In this document: positions 1-8,008 of the stretch, piece by piece
Layout of the letters: each line of letters starts with the position of its first letter
Position numbering within the stretch: the stretch's first letter is position 1
From: Sulfurimicrobium sp963779055
GTDB lineage: Bacteria; Pseudomonadota; Gammaproteobacteria; Burkholderiales; Sulfuricellaceae
Direction of reading: 5' to 3'
Assembly: GCA_963779055.1 (NCBI GenBank)
Contig: CAVZWN010000004.1
Span: forward strand, 62,001 to 126,000
DNA length: 64,000 bases
The notes under the pieces: model-generated
The model's input: the letters and a program-made list of their open reading frames with translations, nothing else
Databases searched by the model: none
What the model was told of the DNA's origin: nothing
Translations under genes and position numbers: made by a program

Positions 1-172
1 GCGGCGTCAACCCGGCCACCACCACGGCAAAGAACTGCATGAAACCGAGCACAGCGAAAATGCCGGCATAAGCCGCACTCAAACCTTTTACCTGTAAAAA
101 AACCTGCCATCCCGCACGCAACCAGCGGGGCAGACTGGAAAGACTCACTTTATCGGGTGTAAGCGCATTCAT
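1..172 (-). CDS. DUF2189-like membrane protein, 5' part only
   Basis: A partial minus-strand reading frame starts at ATG 172-170, preceded by a strong ribosome-binding site (GGAGGAG), and runs off the left edge of the window. The visible ~57 residues begin MNALTPDK, continue with a short amphipathic stretch (LPRWLRAGWQ) and then a hydrophobic segment of about 25 residues. The WLRAGW motif followed by a membrane helix resembles the start of DUF2189-type integral membrane proteins of unknown function; this assignment is from memory. The rest of the gene lies outside the window, so intactness cannot be judged. Confidence 0.55.
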   Translation of the reverse strand, partial: MNALTPDKVSLSSLPRWLRAGWQVFLQVKGLSAAYAGIFAVLGFMQFFAVVVAGLTP

Positions 173-328
173 GAGGCTCCTCCTCGATCAGACTGGGATA
201 AGCGCCGCCGCATCATTCAAGGCGCTGCGGGAAAAAACGCCCGTCGCGTTGAGACCATACAAGCCGGAACGCGTTCACATCAAACGTCTACGCAAACATT
301 ATTGAGCCAGCGAGAATTTATTTTAATC

Positions 329-401
329 GTAGGTCGGGCTTTCCCCCGGCCAGGGCACCCGAGGACAAAAGCCCGAAAAATCGGACTGAAGTCCGACCTA
401 C
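329..401. repeat. REP-like palindromic element
   Basis: GTAGGTCGG at 329-337 is the inverse complement of CCGACCTAC at 393-401. A second small hairpin (TCGGACT/AGTCCGA type) lies inside the right arm at 381-395. The GTAGGTCGG core recurs in the hairpin between nrdA and nrdB at 2006-2029, so this looks like a dispersed palindromic repeat family. The region between the DUF2189-like gene and the small gene at 467 otherwise shows nothing coding. Confidence 0.6.
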
Positions 402-436
402 AGGTTCAAACATCAATTGGCCGTATCAATAGAAAT

Positions 437-458
437 AAAAAAGCGCAGTTTCCTGCGC
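437..458 (-). terminator. Rho-independent terminator of the small gene at 467-667
   Basis: On the minus strand a GCGCAG/CTGCGC stem with a GAAA loop is followed by six T residues. It lies 9 bases downstream of the TAG stop of the small gene, which supports that gene being expressed. Confidence 0.7.
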
Positions 459-466
459 CTTATTAC

Positions 467-667
467 CTATCCTTCACAGCATTTCTCCAGCTCCTGCCGC
501 TTCAACCAGTGTACTGCCTCAGCAGGGGAAACACCGAGCCCAAAACAATGCTCGATCACCTCAACGGAGGGCCCTCCCGCATCGTACACGCCCAAGTTGA
601 AAACATGCCGGTACCAGCGATCGAAAATCTTTTCCCACTGCTCCCGGGACATTGTCATTACGTCCAT
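467..667 (-). CDS. small hypothetical protein (66 aa)
   Basis: I do not recognise this protein. The chosen ATG (667-665) follows AAGGAG at a good distance, whereas the upstream in-frame ATG at 709 has no such site, so the 66-residue form (MDVMTMSREQ...) is preferred over an 80-residue one. It is soluble and rich in aromatic and acidic residues, with two Cys near the C-terminus (EKCCEG). It appears monocistronic, with its own terminator at 437-458, downstream of nrdB on the same strand. The ribosome-binding site and terminator argue that it is real; function unknown. Confidence 0.6.
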   Translation of the reverse strand: MDVMTMSREQWEKIFDRWYRHVFNLGVYDAGGPSVEVIEHCFGLGVSPAEAVHWLKRQELEKCCEG

Positions 668-824
668 CCCCAGCTCCTTGATTAGTTGAAGGAAACGCCA
701 GAAAAACACCCGTTGCCAAACGCATAAATCACAATAATCATATAGTTACAGCGTGAGGCGGGGCTGATTAAATAGCTGCAATACTACCCAAAAACCGCCC
801 GCCGGTGAAACATTTCTGCAACAT

Positions 825-1982
825 TCAGTCCCAGCTCAAAGCCCCCCCGGTCTGATACTCGGTCACACGCGTTTCGAAGAAATTCTTTTCTTTCTTCAGG
901 TCGATCATCTCGCTCATCCACGGGAACGGGTTGGTCGCGCCGGCATACTGCTCGTCCAGGCCGATCTGCTGGCAGCGGCGGTTGGCGATAAAGCGCAGGT
1001 ATTCCTTGAATTGGGCGGCATTCAGGCCCAGCACGCCGCGCGGCATGGTGTCCTCGGCGTAGCGGTATTCCAGTTCCACGCCCTTCCGGATCAGGCCGGT
1101 GATTTCGTTGCGGAACTCGGCAGTCCACAGGCCGGGATTTTCCAGCTTGATGGTATTGATCAGGTCGACGCCGAAATTGAGGTGCATGGATTCGTCGCGC
1201 AGGATGTACTGGTACTGCTCGGCGGCGCCGGTCATCTTGTTCTGGCGGCCCAGGGCGAGGATCTGCACGAAGCCCACGTAAAAGAAAATACCTTCCATGA
1301 TGCAGGCGAAGACGATCAGGGACTTGAGCAGCTTCTGGTCATTCTCCGGCGTGCCGGTCCTGAATTCCGGATTGGTCAGGGTATCGATGAAGGGGATCAG
1401 GAATTCGTCCTTGTCGCGGATGGACGGGATCTCGTGATACATGTTGAAGATCTCGCCTTCGTCCAGGCCCAGGCTTTCCACGATGTACTGGTAGGCGTGG
1501 GTGTGGATGGCTTCCTCGAAGGCTTGACGCAGCAGGTACTGGCGGCATTCCGGCGCGGTGATGTGACGATAGGTGCCGAGCACGATGTTGTTGGCAGCCA
1601 GAGAGTCGGCAGTGACGAAGAAACCCAGGTTGCGCTTGACGATCAGGCGCTCGTCCTCGGTCAGGCCATTAGGGTCTTTCCAGGTCGCGATGTCGCGGCT
1701 CATGTTCACTTCCTGCGGCATCCAGTGGTTGGCGCAGCCGGCAAGGTACTTTTCCCACGCCCATTTGTACTTGAACGGCACCAGCTGGTTGACGTCCGCC
1801 GTACCGTTGATGATGCGCTTGTCCTCGGCACGCACGCGGCGCAGATTGTTGATGCCGGTCAGGGCGCTGGAATGCACTTCCTGAGCCGAGGGAGCAGGCG
1901 GTGCGTCGCCAAAGTGCGGCGCTTGAGCAAACAGGTCCGGGGTGTGGTCTTCTTCAAAATTCAGCAAGGTTCTTGTCTCCAC
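825..1982 (-). CDS. nrdB: ribonucleoside-diphosphate reductase, class I beta subunit
   Basis: This is the R2 subunit, which houses the metal cofactor and radical that start reduction of ribonucleotides by NrdA. In the 385-residue form the ligand set is visible: Glu91 (MPQEVNMSRD), Glu157 and His160 in FEEAIHTHAY, a Glu in IMEGIFF, and Glu/His in RDESMHLNFG. Tyr164, four residues after His160, is in the radical position. The surrounding sequence closely resembles the chlamydial-type R2, which has Phe there, but this protein keeps Tyr. The frame opens with GTG at 1982 without a clear ribosome-binding site. A TTG at 1967 (MLNFEED...) sits 9 nt after GGAG and may be the real start. It lies 54 bp downstream of nrdA. 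Confidence 0.95.
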   Translation of the reverse strand: METRTLLNFEEDHTPDLFAQAPHFGDAPPAPSAQEVHSSALTGINNLRRVRAEDKRIINGTADVNQLVPFKYKWAWEKYLAGCANHWMPQEVNMSRDIATWKDPNGLTEDERLIVKRNLGFFVTADSLAANNIVLGTYRHITAPECRQYLLRQAFEEAIHTHAYQYIVESLGLDEGEIFNMYHEIPSIRDKDEFLIPFIDTLTNPEFRTGTPENDQKLLKSLIVFACIMEGIFFYVGFVQILALGRQNKMTGAAEQYQYILRDESMHLNFGVDLINTIKLENPGLWTAEFRNEITGLIRKGVELEYRYAEDTMPRGVLGLNAAQFKEYLRFIANRRCQQIGLDEQYAGATNPFPWMSEMIDLKKEKNFFETRVTEYQTGGALSWD

Positions 1983-2005
1983 ATTGTTATATTGGCATCA
2001 GACTG

Positions 2006-2029
2006 TAGGTCGGGAATCATCCCGACCTA
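2006..2029. repeat. perfect hairpin between nrdA and nrdB
   Basis: TAGGTCGGGA at 2006-2015 and TCCCGACCTA at 2020-2029 form a perfect 10-bp stem with a 4-nt loop. No T-run follows on the minus strand, so it is not a classic terminator. It could attenuate transcription or stabilise nrdA mRNA relative to nrdB. The core is shared with the element at 329-401. Confidence 0.7.
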
Positions 2030-2036
2030 TCCGAAA

Positions 2037-4919
2037 TTACTGGCAGGCTTCGCATTCTTCGAAACCTTCATCGCCGGGGCGCATGGTGCAAGCCTTGCCG
2101 ACGATTTCAGGCTCGGGCAGGCTGGCGGCGCTCATGCCACCGCTGACCGGGACGGCATTGAGCTCGCCGCCCTTGCCGGTAGATTTCTCGGCGCTGGTGG
2201 CACCCAGGGTACGCAGGTAATAGGTGGTCTTGAGGCCGCGCAGCCAAGCCAGTTTGTAGGTTTCGTCGAGCGTCTTGCCGGATGCGCCGGCCATGTAGAT
2301 ATTCAGGCTCTGCGCCTGGTCGATCCACTTCTGGCGGCGCGATGCGGCTTCCACCAGCCATTTCGGCTCCACCTCGAAAGCAGTGGCGTAGAGCTGGCGC
2401 AGTTCTGCCGGCACCCGGTCAATCTTGGACAGCGAACCGTCGAAATATTTCAGGTCGCCGATCATCACTTCATCCCACATGCCCAGCTGCTTCAGGTCGC
2501 GCACCAGGTACTGGTTGGCCACGGTGAATTCGCCCGAGAGGTTGGATTTCACGTAGATGTTCTGGTAGGTCGGCTCGATCGAGGCCGACACGCCGACGAT
2601 GTTGGCGATGGTGGCGGTCGGTGCGATCGCCAGGCAGTTGGAGTTGCGCATGCCATGCTTCTTGATGCGGGTGCGCAGCTTGTCCCAGTCCAGAGTGGCG
2701 GACTGGTCCACTTCCAGGTAGCCGCCGCGCTGCTCGCCCAGCAGCTTGTTGCTGTCATGCGGCAGGATGCCCTTGTCCCACAGGCTGCCGGTAAAGCTGC
2801 TGTAGCGGCCGCGCTCCTGTGCCAGTTCGCTGGAAGCCCAGTAGGCGTAATAGGCCACGGCTTCCATGGAGCGGTCGGCGAATTCCACCGCAGTCTCGGA
2901 GCTGTAGGGGATACGCAGGTTGAGCAGGCAATCCTGAAAGCCCATGATGCCCATGCCCACCGGACGGTGCTTGAGGTTGGAATTGCGCGCCTTGCCCACG
3001 GCGTAGAAGTTGACGTCGACCACGTTGTCGAGCATGCGCATGGCGGTGGCGATGGTGCGCTTGAGCTTGTCGTGATCCAGTTGGCCGTCTTTAAGATGAT
3101 TCACCAGATTGACCGAGCCCAGGTTGCACACCGCGATCTCGTGATCGTTGGTGTTGAGGGTGATCTCGGTGCACAGGTTGGAACTGTGCACCACGCCCAC
3201 GTGCTGCTGCGGAGAACGTACGTTGCACGGGTCCTTGAAAGTGATCCAGGGATGACCGGTTTCGAACAGCATGGAGAGCATCTTGCGCCACAGCTGCACA
3301 GCAGGAATCTTCTTGAACAGCTTGATCTCGCCACGCGCGGTTTTGTCTTCATAGGCGCAGTAGGCAGTCTCGAAATCCATGCCGAAGCGGTCGTGCAGGT
3401 CGGGCACGTCGTTGGGCGAGAACAGCGTCCAGTCCTTGTTTTCCATCACGCGCTTCATGAACAGGTCGGGGATCCAGTTGGAGGTGTTCATGTCGTGCGT
3501 GCGGCGGCGGTCGTCGCCGGTATTCTTGCGCAGCTCGAGGAACTCTTCCATGTCCAGGTGCCAGGTTTCCAGGTAGGCACAGACCGCGCCCTTGCGCTTG
3601 CCGCCCTGGTTCACCGCCACGGCGGTGTCGTTGACCACCTTGAGGAAGGGGATGACACCCTGCGATTTGCCGTTGGTGCCCTTGATGCGGGCGCCGAGGG
3701 CGCGCACATTGGTCCAGTCGTTGCCCAGGCCGCCGGCAAACTTCTGCAGCATGGCGTTTTCCTTGATCGCCTGATAGATGCCGTCGAGGTCGTCAGAAAC
3801 GGTGGTCAGGTAGCAGGAGGAAAGCTGGCTGTGGCGCGTGCCGGAATTGAACAGTGTGGGCGTCGAGCTCATGAAATCGAAGCTCGAAAGTACGTTGTAG
3901 AACTCGATGGCACGCGCTTCGCGGTCAATCTCGTTGAGGGACAGGCCCATCGCCACACGCATGAAGAAGGCTTGTGGCAGCTCGATGCGGCGTTCCTCGA
4001 TATGCAGGAAATAGCGGTCGTAGAGGGTTTGCAGACCGAGATAACCGAACTGCTCGTCGCGCTCGACCTTGAGCGCGGCGCCCAGGCGCACCAGATCGAA
4101 ATGCGCCAGCTTCTCGTCCAGCAGTTCAGCGGCGATGCCCTTCCTGATGAAATCGGCAAAATATTCAGGGTAACGGGTCGCCATGTCAGCCTGCGCCACC
4201 TCCTCGCCCAGCACTTCATGGCGCACGGTATTCAGCAACAGGCGTGCGGTGACGAAGGAATAGGCCGGATCTTTTTCGATCAGGGAACGCGCGGAAAGAA
4301 TCACCGACTTGCGCACTTCATCCATCGGCACGCCGTCGTACAGATCGCGCAGCGTTGGTTCGATGATGGCCTTGGCGCTCACCTGCTCACCCAGGCCGGT
4401 GCAGGCGGCTTCTACCAGCGTAGCCAGCTTCGCCTCGTCAAGCGGCACACGCACGCCATTTTCAATCGCATGCAGCATCGCTTCAGCACTTGCCGGTGCT
4501 TTTGCCTTGGCCTGGGCGCGTTCCTGGGAGCGTTTCTCGCGGTACAGCACATAGGCACGCGCCACGTCGTGCTCGCCGGAGCGCATCAGGGAGAGTTCCA
4601 CCTGATCCTGGATATCTTCGATATGGAAGGTGCCGCCATGCGGCTGGCGACGCATCAGCGCATTCACCACCGCCGCAGTCAGCGCTTCCACCTGCTCGCG
4701 AATCCGCGCCGAGGCCGCGGCCTGACCGCCATGGACGGCGATGAAAGCCTTGGTCATGGCGATAGCGATCTTGGCCGGCTCGAAGGGAACCACGCTGCCG
4801 TTGCGGCGGATGATCTTGTAATCGGCGTAGGAGGCTTCCGCGGCAGGTGCGGCAGATTGAGCGCCAAAATTCGAGCCAGGGAAAGCGGGATTGGAGACAG
4901 TATCGGTAGCCAGTTGCAT
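2037..4919 (-). CDS. nrdA: ribonucleoside-diphosphate reductase, class I alpha subunit
   Basis: This is the catalytic and regulatory subunit (960 aa) that reduces ribonucleoside diphosphates with NrdB. An ATP-cone lies at about residues 36-130 and a second cone-like/N-terminal RNR segment at about 150-235. Catalytic residues are visible: Cys369 (SSCYLTT), Asn581/Cys583/Glu585 (SNLCTEI), Cys598 (AVCNLGS), the Tyr900-Tyr901 radical relay (LKTTYYLRT), and the C-terminal re-reducing pair Cys956/Cys959 (CEACQ). The ATG at 4919 is preceded by AAGGAGG. Two N-terminal nucleotide-sensing modules and an alanine-rich leader make it longer than the E. coli protein. Upstream lie a promoter, a DnaA box and an NrdR-like palindrome. 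Confidence 0.97.
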   Translation of the reverse strand: MQLATDTVSNPAFPGSNFGAQSAAPAAEASYADYKIIRRNGSVVPFEPAKIAIAMTKAFIAVHGGQAAASARIREQVEALTAAVVNALMRRQPHGGTFHIEDIQDQVELSLMRSGEHDVARAYVLYREKRSQERAQAKAKAPASAEAMLHAIENGVRVPLDEAKLATLVEAACTGLGEQVSAKAIIEPTLRDLYDGVPMDEVRKSVILSARSLIEKDPAYSFVTARLLLNTVRHEVLGEEVAQADMATRYPEYFADFIRKGIAAELLDEKLAHFDLVRLGAALKVERDEQFGYLGLQTLYDRYFLHIEERRIELPQAFFMRVAMGLSLNEIDREARAIEFYNVLSSFDFMSSTPTLFNSGTRHSQLSSCYLTTVSDDLDGIYQAIKENAMLQKFAGGLGNDWTNVRALGARIKGTNGKSQGVIPFLKVVNDTAVAVNQGGKRKGAVCAYLETWHLDMEEFLELRKNTGDDRRRTHDMNTSNWIPDLFMKRVMENKDWTLFSPNDVPDLHDRFGMDFETAYCAYEDKTARGEIKLFKKIPAVQLWRKMLSMLFETGHPWITFKDPCNVRSPQQHVGVVHSSNLCTEITLNTNDHEIAVCNLGSVNLVNHLKDGQLDHDKLKRTIATAMRMLDNVVDVNFYAVGKARNSNLKHRPVGMGIMGFQDCLLNLRIPYSSETAVEFADRSMEAVAYYAYWASSELAQERGRYSSFTGSLWDKGILPHDSNKLLGEQRGGYLEVDQSATLDWDKLRTRIKKHGMRNSNCLAIAPTATIANIVGVSASIEPTYQNIYVKSNLSGEFTVANQYLVRDLKQLGMWDEVMIGDLKYFDGSLSKIDRVPAELRQLYATAFEVEPKWLVEAASRRQKWIDQAQSLNIYMAGASGKTLDETYKLAWLRGLKTTYYLRTLGATSAEKSTGKGGELNAVPVSGGMSAASLPEPEIVGKACTMRPGDEGFEECEACQ

Positions 4920-4971
4920 AGGGTTGAATCCTCCTTGTTTTTGTTCGCTTTAGGAACAGTTTATCCAGCTC

Positions 4972-4980
4972 TTATCCACA
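4972..4980 (+). promoter_or_regulatory. consensus DnaA box in the nrdA leader
   Basis: TTATCCACA matches the DnaA box consensus exactly. A degenerate copy (TTATCCAGC) lies 11 bp away at 4961-4969. In E. coli DnaA controls nrdAB, so a site 50-60 bp before the nrdA start codon fits coupling of dNTP supply to replication initiation. Its activity here is inferred. Confidence 0.6.
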
Positions 4981-4998
4981 ACATATCCTGAGAGATAT

Positions 4999-5014
4999 AC
5001 ACAACATGTTGTGT
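4999..5014. promoter_or_regulatory. 16-bp perfect palindrome, candidate NrdR box
   Basis: ACACAACATGTTGTGT is a perfect palindrome resembling NrdR boxes, which have ACAC...GTGT ends and an AT-rich centre. It lies just downstream of the predicted transcription start of nrdA. A weaker related half (CCACAACAT at 4976-4984) lies about 23 bp away centre to centre, closer than the roughly three-turn spacing usual for paired NrdR boxes. No nrdR gene is in the window. Confidence 0.55.
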
Positions 5015-5036
5015 TTGGCTGTGCATGATTTCACTA

Positions 5037-5065
5037 ATTCTAGTTAGCGAGTTGACAAAATGCAA
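5037..5065 (-). promoter_or_regulatory. predicted sigma70 promoter of nrdA
   Basis: Read on the minus strand, TTGCAT (5065-5060) and TAGAAT (5042-5037) are separated by exactly 17 bp. Predicted transcription starts near 5030, which places the palindrome at 4999-5014 and the DnaA box within the leader. The 329-bp stretch 4920-5248 therefore holds the divergent control region of nrdA and the zinc-ribbon gene. Confidence 0.5.
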
Positions 5066-5101
5066 CTTTATTTTTGCATCCACTCGTCATCGTCTGAGCT
5101 A

Positions 5102-5130
5102 TTGACAGCCACCCTGAATGCGGTTGTAAA
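5102..5130 (+). promoter_or_regulatory. predicted sigma70 promoter of the YbeL-like gene
   Basis: A consensus TTGACA (5102-5107) is followed after 17 bp by TGTAAA (5125-5130). It points rightward to the gene at 5249, leaving a leader of about 110 nt. Confidence 0.45.
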
Positions 5131-5248
5131 TCAAAGCCCGGTGGGCTAATCTTTGTCTGCAAGCCCAACATCTGCATGGACGGGTTTTGCCACAGAATTT
5201 CCGGCGTTGCTGTATCGCCTGATATGCCACTTTTAAAGAGGAATGACC

Positions 5249-5755
5249 ATGGACAACAATGATCAGGACAAGGACAAACTGGCACGGCAATACGACATGC
5301 TGGCCAGTAAATTCCACGAGCTTTATGAGGCGGGGAAAGAGCGTGGGCGCGAATCAATGTCGGTGGCACTGGAAAAAGCCAACGAGCAGATGACCGCACT
5401 GGGTGAGTTCAGCGCTGAACAGGGGGAAATATTGAAACAACACCTTGCCCGCGACCTGGACCAGACCATATCCCATGCCCAGCAACTGGGCGAAGAAGCC
5501 AAAGAGCGCTTCAATCCTGCCCGCCTGGGGGCAGGCGCGCTCGCATCCCTCTCGACCGTACTGCAACTGGCCGGCGATGCCTTACGTTCCATGGGTGATA
5601 AAACCAAAGAAGCGCTGACTTACAAGACTGGCGAAATGACAACCGCCGGCACACTGACCTGCCAGGCTTGCGGACAGAAAGTGCACCTCAAGAAAACAGG
5701 GCATGTCCCACCTTGTCCAAAATGCAGCGGCACTCTGTTTTACAAGGGTTACTGA
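5249..5755 (+). CDS. DUF1451/YbeL-type zinc-ribbon protein
   Basis: This 168-residue soluble protein has a long, charged, probably coiled-coil N-terminal part (about residues 1-95) and a C-terminal zinc ribbon with two pairs, CQAC and CPKC, about 21 residues apart. This matches the YbeL family, whose exact role is not established. An ATG at 5243 abuts AGAGGA, leaving no spacing. The ATG at 5249 has a 6-nt gap and is preferred. It is monocistronic, divergent from nrdA, with a near-consensus promoter at 5102-5130. No terminator is obvious downstream. Confidence 0.85.
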   Translation: MDNNDQDKDKLARQYDMLASKFHELYEAGKERGRESMSVALEKANEQMTALGEFSAEQGEILKQHLARDLDQTISHAQQLGEEAKERFNPARLGAGALASLSTVLQLAGDALRSMGDKTKEALTYKTGEMTTAGTLTCQACGQKVHLKKTGHVPPCPKCSGTLFYKGY

Positions 5756-5880
5756 CAGTCAAGCTTCGGTGGTTCGCTAAGGGTGTGGCCGGACCAGAAT
5801 GAAAGTTCTATCAGGAACGTCGTCTGGTTCGCCCGCTATGCCCTTATAATTGGGCCTCGATCCAATCTTCATCTGCTTCC

Positions 5881-6735
5881 ATGAAAAACACCGCGACCCT
5901 GCTCATCAGTTGTCCCGACCGCAAAGGCCTGGTGGCGACTATCGCCGAATTTCTTTACCGCCATAACGCCAACATCCTGCATGCCGACCAGCACCAGGAC
6001 AACGAGAACAAGCTGTTTCTGATGCGGGTGGAGTGGGATCTGGAAGAATTCAATCTCGAAATCTCCGATTTTGAGCGGCTGTTCGCGCCCATCGCCGCCC
6101 AGTTCGAGATGCAGTGGCGGCTGGCGCTTTCCAGTCACCGCCCGAAAGTGGCGATTTTCGTTTCGCGCTACGATCACTGCCTGGCAGACCTGCTTTACCG
6201 CCACCAGGCTGGCGAACTGCACTGCGACATTCCACTCATCCTCAGCAATCATCCCGACAACAAATGGCTGGCGGATGCTTATCACATCCCGTTCCAGCAT
6301 ATCGAAGTACTCAAGGATGCCAAGGCGGAGGCCGAGAAAACCCAGCTCGCACTGCTGCGCCACCACCACGTGGAACTGGTGGTGCTGGCACGCTACATGC
6401 AGGTGCTCTCGCCCGATTTCATCCGTCATTACCCCAACCGCATCATCAATATCCACCATTCTTTCCTGCCCGCCTTCCACGGCGCAAAGCCCTATCACCG
6501 GGCCTTCGAACGGGGCGTGAAGCTGATCGGGGCAACCAGCCATTACGTGACCGAAGTGCTGGACGACGGCCCGATCATCGAGCAGGACGTGGCGCGCATC
6601 TCGCATCGCGATGCACTGGAAGATCTGATTCAGAAAGGCGCAGACCTGGAGAAGATCGTGCTTTCGCGCGCCGTGCGCTGGCATACTGAAAACCGGGTGC
6701 TGGTGTATGCCAACAAGACGGTGGTGTTTGACTGA
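5881..6735 (+). CDS. purU: formyltetrahydrofolate deformylase
   Basis: PurU hydrolyses 10-formyl-THF to formate and THF, supplying formate for purine synthesis and balancing one-carbon pools. The 284-aa protein has an N-terminal ACT domain (about 1-85, LLISCPDRKGL at its start) and a formyltransferase fold (about 90-284). Conserved active-site segments are NIHHSFLPAFHG and TSHYVTEVLDDGPII, with the expected Asn, His and Asp. Length is normal. There is no clear Shine-Dalgarno site before the ATG. A TATAAT at 5845-5850 could be the -10 element of its own promoter, with a poor -35. It is flanked by unrelated genes. Confidence 0.95.
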   Translation: MKNTATLLISCPDRKGLVATIAEFLYRHNANILHADQHQDNENKLFLMRVEWDLEEFNLEISDFERLFAPIAAQFEMQWRLALSSHRPKVAIFVSRYDHCLADLLYRHQAGELHCDIPLILSNHPDNKWLADAYHIPFQHIEVLKDAKAEAEKTQLALLRHHHVELVVLARYMQVLSPDFIRHYPNRIINIHHSFLPAFHGAKPYHRAFERGVKLIGATSHYVTEVLDDGPIIEQDVARISHRDALEDLIQKGADLEKIVLSRAVRWHTENRVLVYANKTVVFD

Positions 6736-6861
6736 CTTATTACCATGCAGCAGAAAAAACAGCTTTCCGCTTTTACTGGCGTAGAGCTAAACCCTCTCTA
6801 ACGCCCCCTTGTGCGAGCATCCGCTATGCGGACTGCCTGCTTGACCCCCTTCAGGAGGAGA

Positions 6862-6937
6862 ACTGACTCCTCCCCAAAGCACTCCTCCCCTGACAAGGGG
6901 AGGCTGGGAGGGGTTGGGAGGCGGGAGGAGTCTCAGT
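6862..6937. repeat. nested palindromic repeat between purU and ampD
   Basis: An outer inverted pair (ACTGACTCCTCCC at 6862-6874 and GGGAGGAGTCTCAGT at 6923-6937, two-base bulge) encloses a perfect 8-bp hairpin CCTCCCCT/AGGGGAGG (6884-6903, loop GACA). The element is G/C-rich and noncoding. It may be a miniature dispersed repeat, and may limit read-through between the convergent purU and ampD. Confidence 0.55.
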
Positions 6938-6951
6938 CCGGCACCAGCGAG

Positions 6952-7530
6952 TTAACCGGCATCCACCGGCTGTCCGACTGATGCCAGATATCGCTTCCAT
7001 TCGAACAATGGTCCCGGATCGGTTTTGCGATCCGGTGCGATGTTGTGGTGGCCGGTGATATCCCCGATGGGGTAGGCGTTCTTCAGCGCCTGCGTCAGTT
7101 CCGCCAGTTTTTCATATTGCACGTCGGCATAAGCATCGAAATCGCTGCCTTCCAGTTCGATGCCGATGGAAAAGTCATTGCAGCGCTCGCGCCCCTTCCA
7201 TCTCGATATCCCCGCATGCCAGGCACGCAGGTTGCAGTTCACGAACTGGATGATTTCGCCGTCGCGGCGGATGAAGAAATGGCTGGACACCTTCAGGTCC
7301 GCAATCGCGCGATAATAGTCGTGCGCATTCGGGTCGAGGCGGTTGGTGAAGAACTCGATCACGCCGTCTCCGCCATATTCGCGCGGCGGCAGGCTAATAT
7401 TGTGAATCACCAGCAGACTGACCGGCTCTTCCGGAGGCCGTTCATCGAAGTTGGGAGAAGGGATGAAGCGCACCCCTTTCAAGAAGCCTGACTGATCTAT
7501 TTCCACTGCACACACCCTTTCATGGTTCAT
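6952..7530 (-). CDS. ampD: 1,6-anhydro-N-acetylmuramyl-L-alanine amidase
   Basis: Cytosolic amidase of peptidoglycan recycling that removes the peptide from anhydro-muropeptides. With the start at 7530 (MNHERVC...), the zinc ligands are His43 (VIHN), His161 (GHHN) and Asp171 (KTDPG), with the expected 10-residue spacing of the last two. The catalytic Glu is in IGIELEG. The protein is 192 aa, normal for the family; an in-frame start 18 bp upstream would add MPPRRR. The start overlaps the end of the thioredoxin-like gene (7520-7861) by 11 bp, so the two are probably translationally coupled. Confidence 0.93.
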   Translation of the reverse strand: MNHERVCAVEIDQSGFLKGVRFIPSPNFDERPPEEPVSLLVIHNISLPPREYGGDGVIEFFTNRLDPNAHDYYRAIADLKVSSHFFIRRDGEIIQFVNCNLRAWHAGISRWKGRERCNDFSIGIELEGSDFDAYADVQYEKLAELTQALKNAYPIGDITGHHNIAPDRKTDPGPLFEWKRYLASVGQPVDAG

Positions 7531-7861
7531 CCTGCGGCGGGGCGGCAAGGGCCTGCTCCAGCGCCTGCTGCATTTTAACCGCTGTCACTTCACTTTCGAG
7601 CGGCGCATGGTAGCGCCCATCCACAAACAGGAACAGCGCAGGCAGATGAAATACCTCGTAAGCCCGCGCCAGTCCCATGCTCTGCTGCACATCCACCTTG
7701 TACAGCCCGCTTACCAGACCCGCCACTGCAATGGGCAGGAGCTTTTCCACCTTGCGGCAGGTGCCGCAGGTGGGGGCGCCGAACATCACCAATACTGGAC
7801 CGGCAGTCGCCGCCAGTTCGTGGTAAAAATCGGAGTCGCCCAGGGAATTGAAGCACAGCAT
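7520..7861 (-). CDS. thioredoxin-like protein (CGTC active site)
   Basis: This 113-residue single-domain thioredoxin fold has an active site Cys32-Gly-Thr-Cys35 (APTCGTCRK) and the cis-Pro in FHLPALFLF. No signal peptide is visible, so it should be cytosolic. CGTC differs from the CGPC of classical thioredoxin and suggests a different redox potential or partner. It sits first in a two-gene unit with ampD, overlapping its start. The physiological substrate is not indicated by context. Confidence 0.85.
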   Translation of the reverse strand: MLCFNSLGDSDFYHELAATAGPVLVMFGAPTCGTCRKVEKLLPIAVAGLVSGLYKVDVQQSMGLARAYEVFHLPALFLFVDGRYHAPLESEVTAVKMQQALEQALAAPPQDEP

Positions 7862-8008
7862 AGCCAGTCACTTTACGGGATATCGCTCAGGCGCAGCAAG
7901 CGCTCATTTCGCCCTGAAAGCTTTAATTACCGGCAGGAATCGCCTCTCCGCTTTACCCGGATTTTCCAAACCGCTATGCTGGCGCATCGTTCCCCACGGA
8001 GATGCGCT

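Noticed and set aside
1011..4991. A very long open frame on the plus strand opposite nrdB/nrdA (over 1,300 codons)
   Set aside because: It mirrors the codon pattern of nrdA/nrdB, has no ribosome-binding site or recognisable domain, and the minus-strand proteins are certain.
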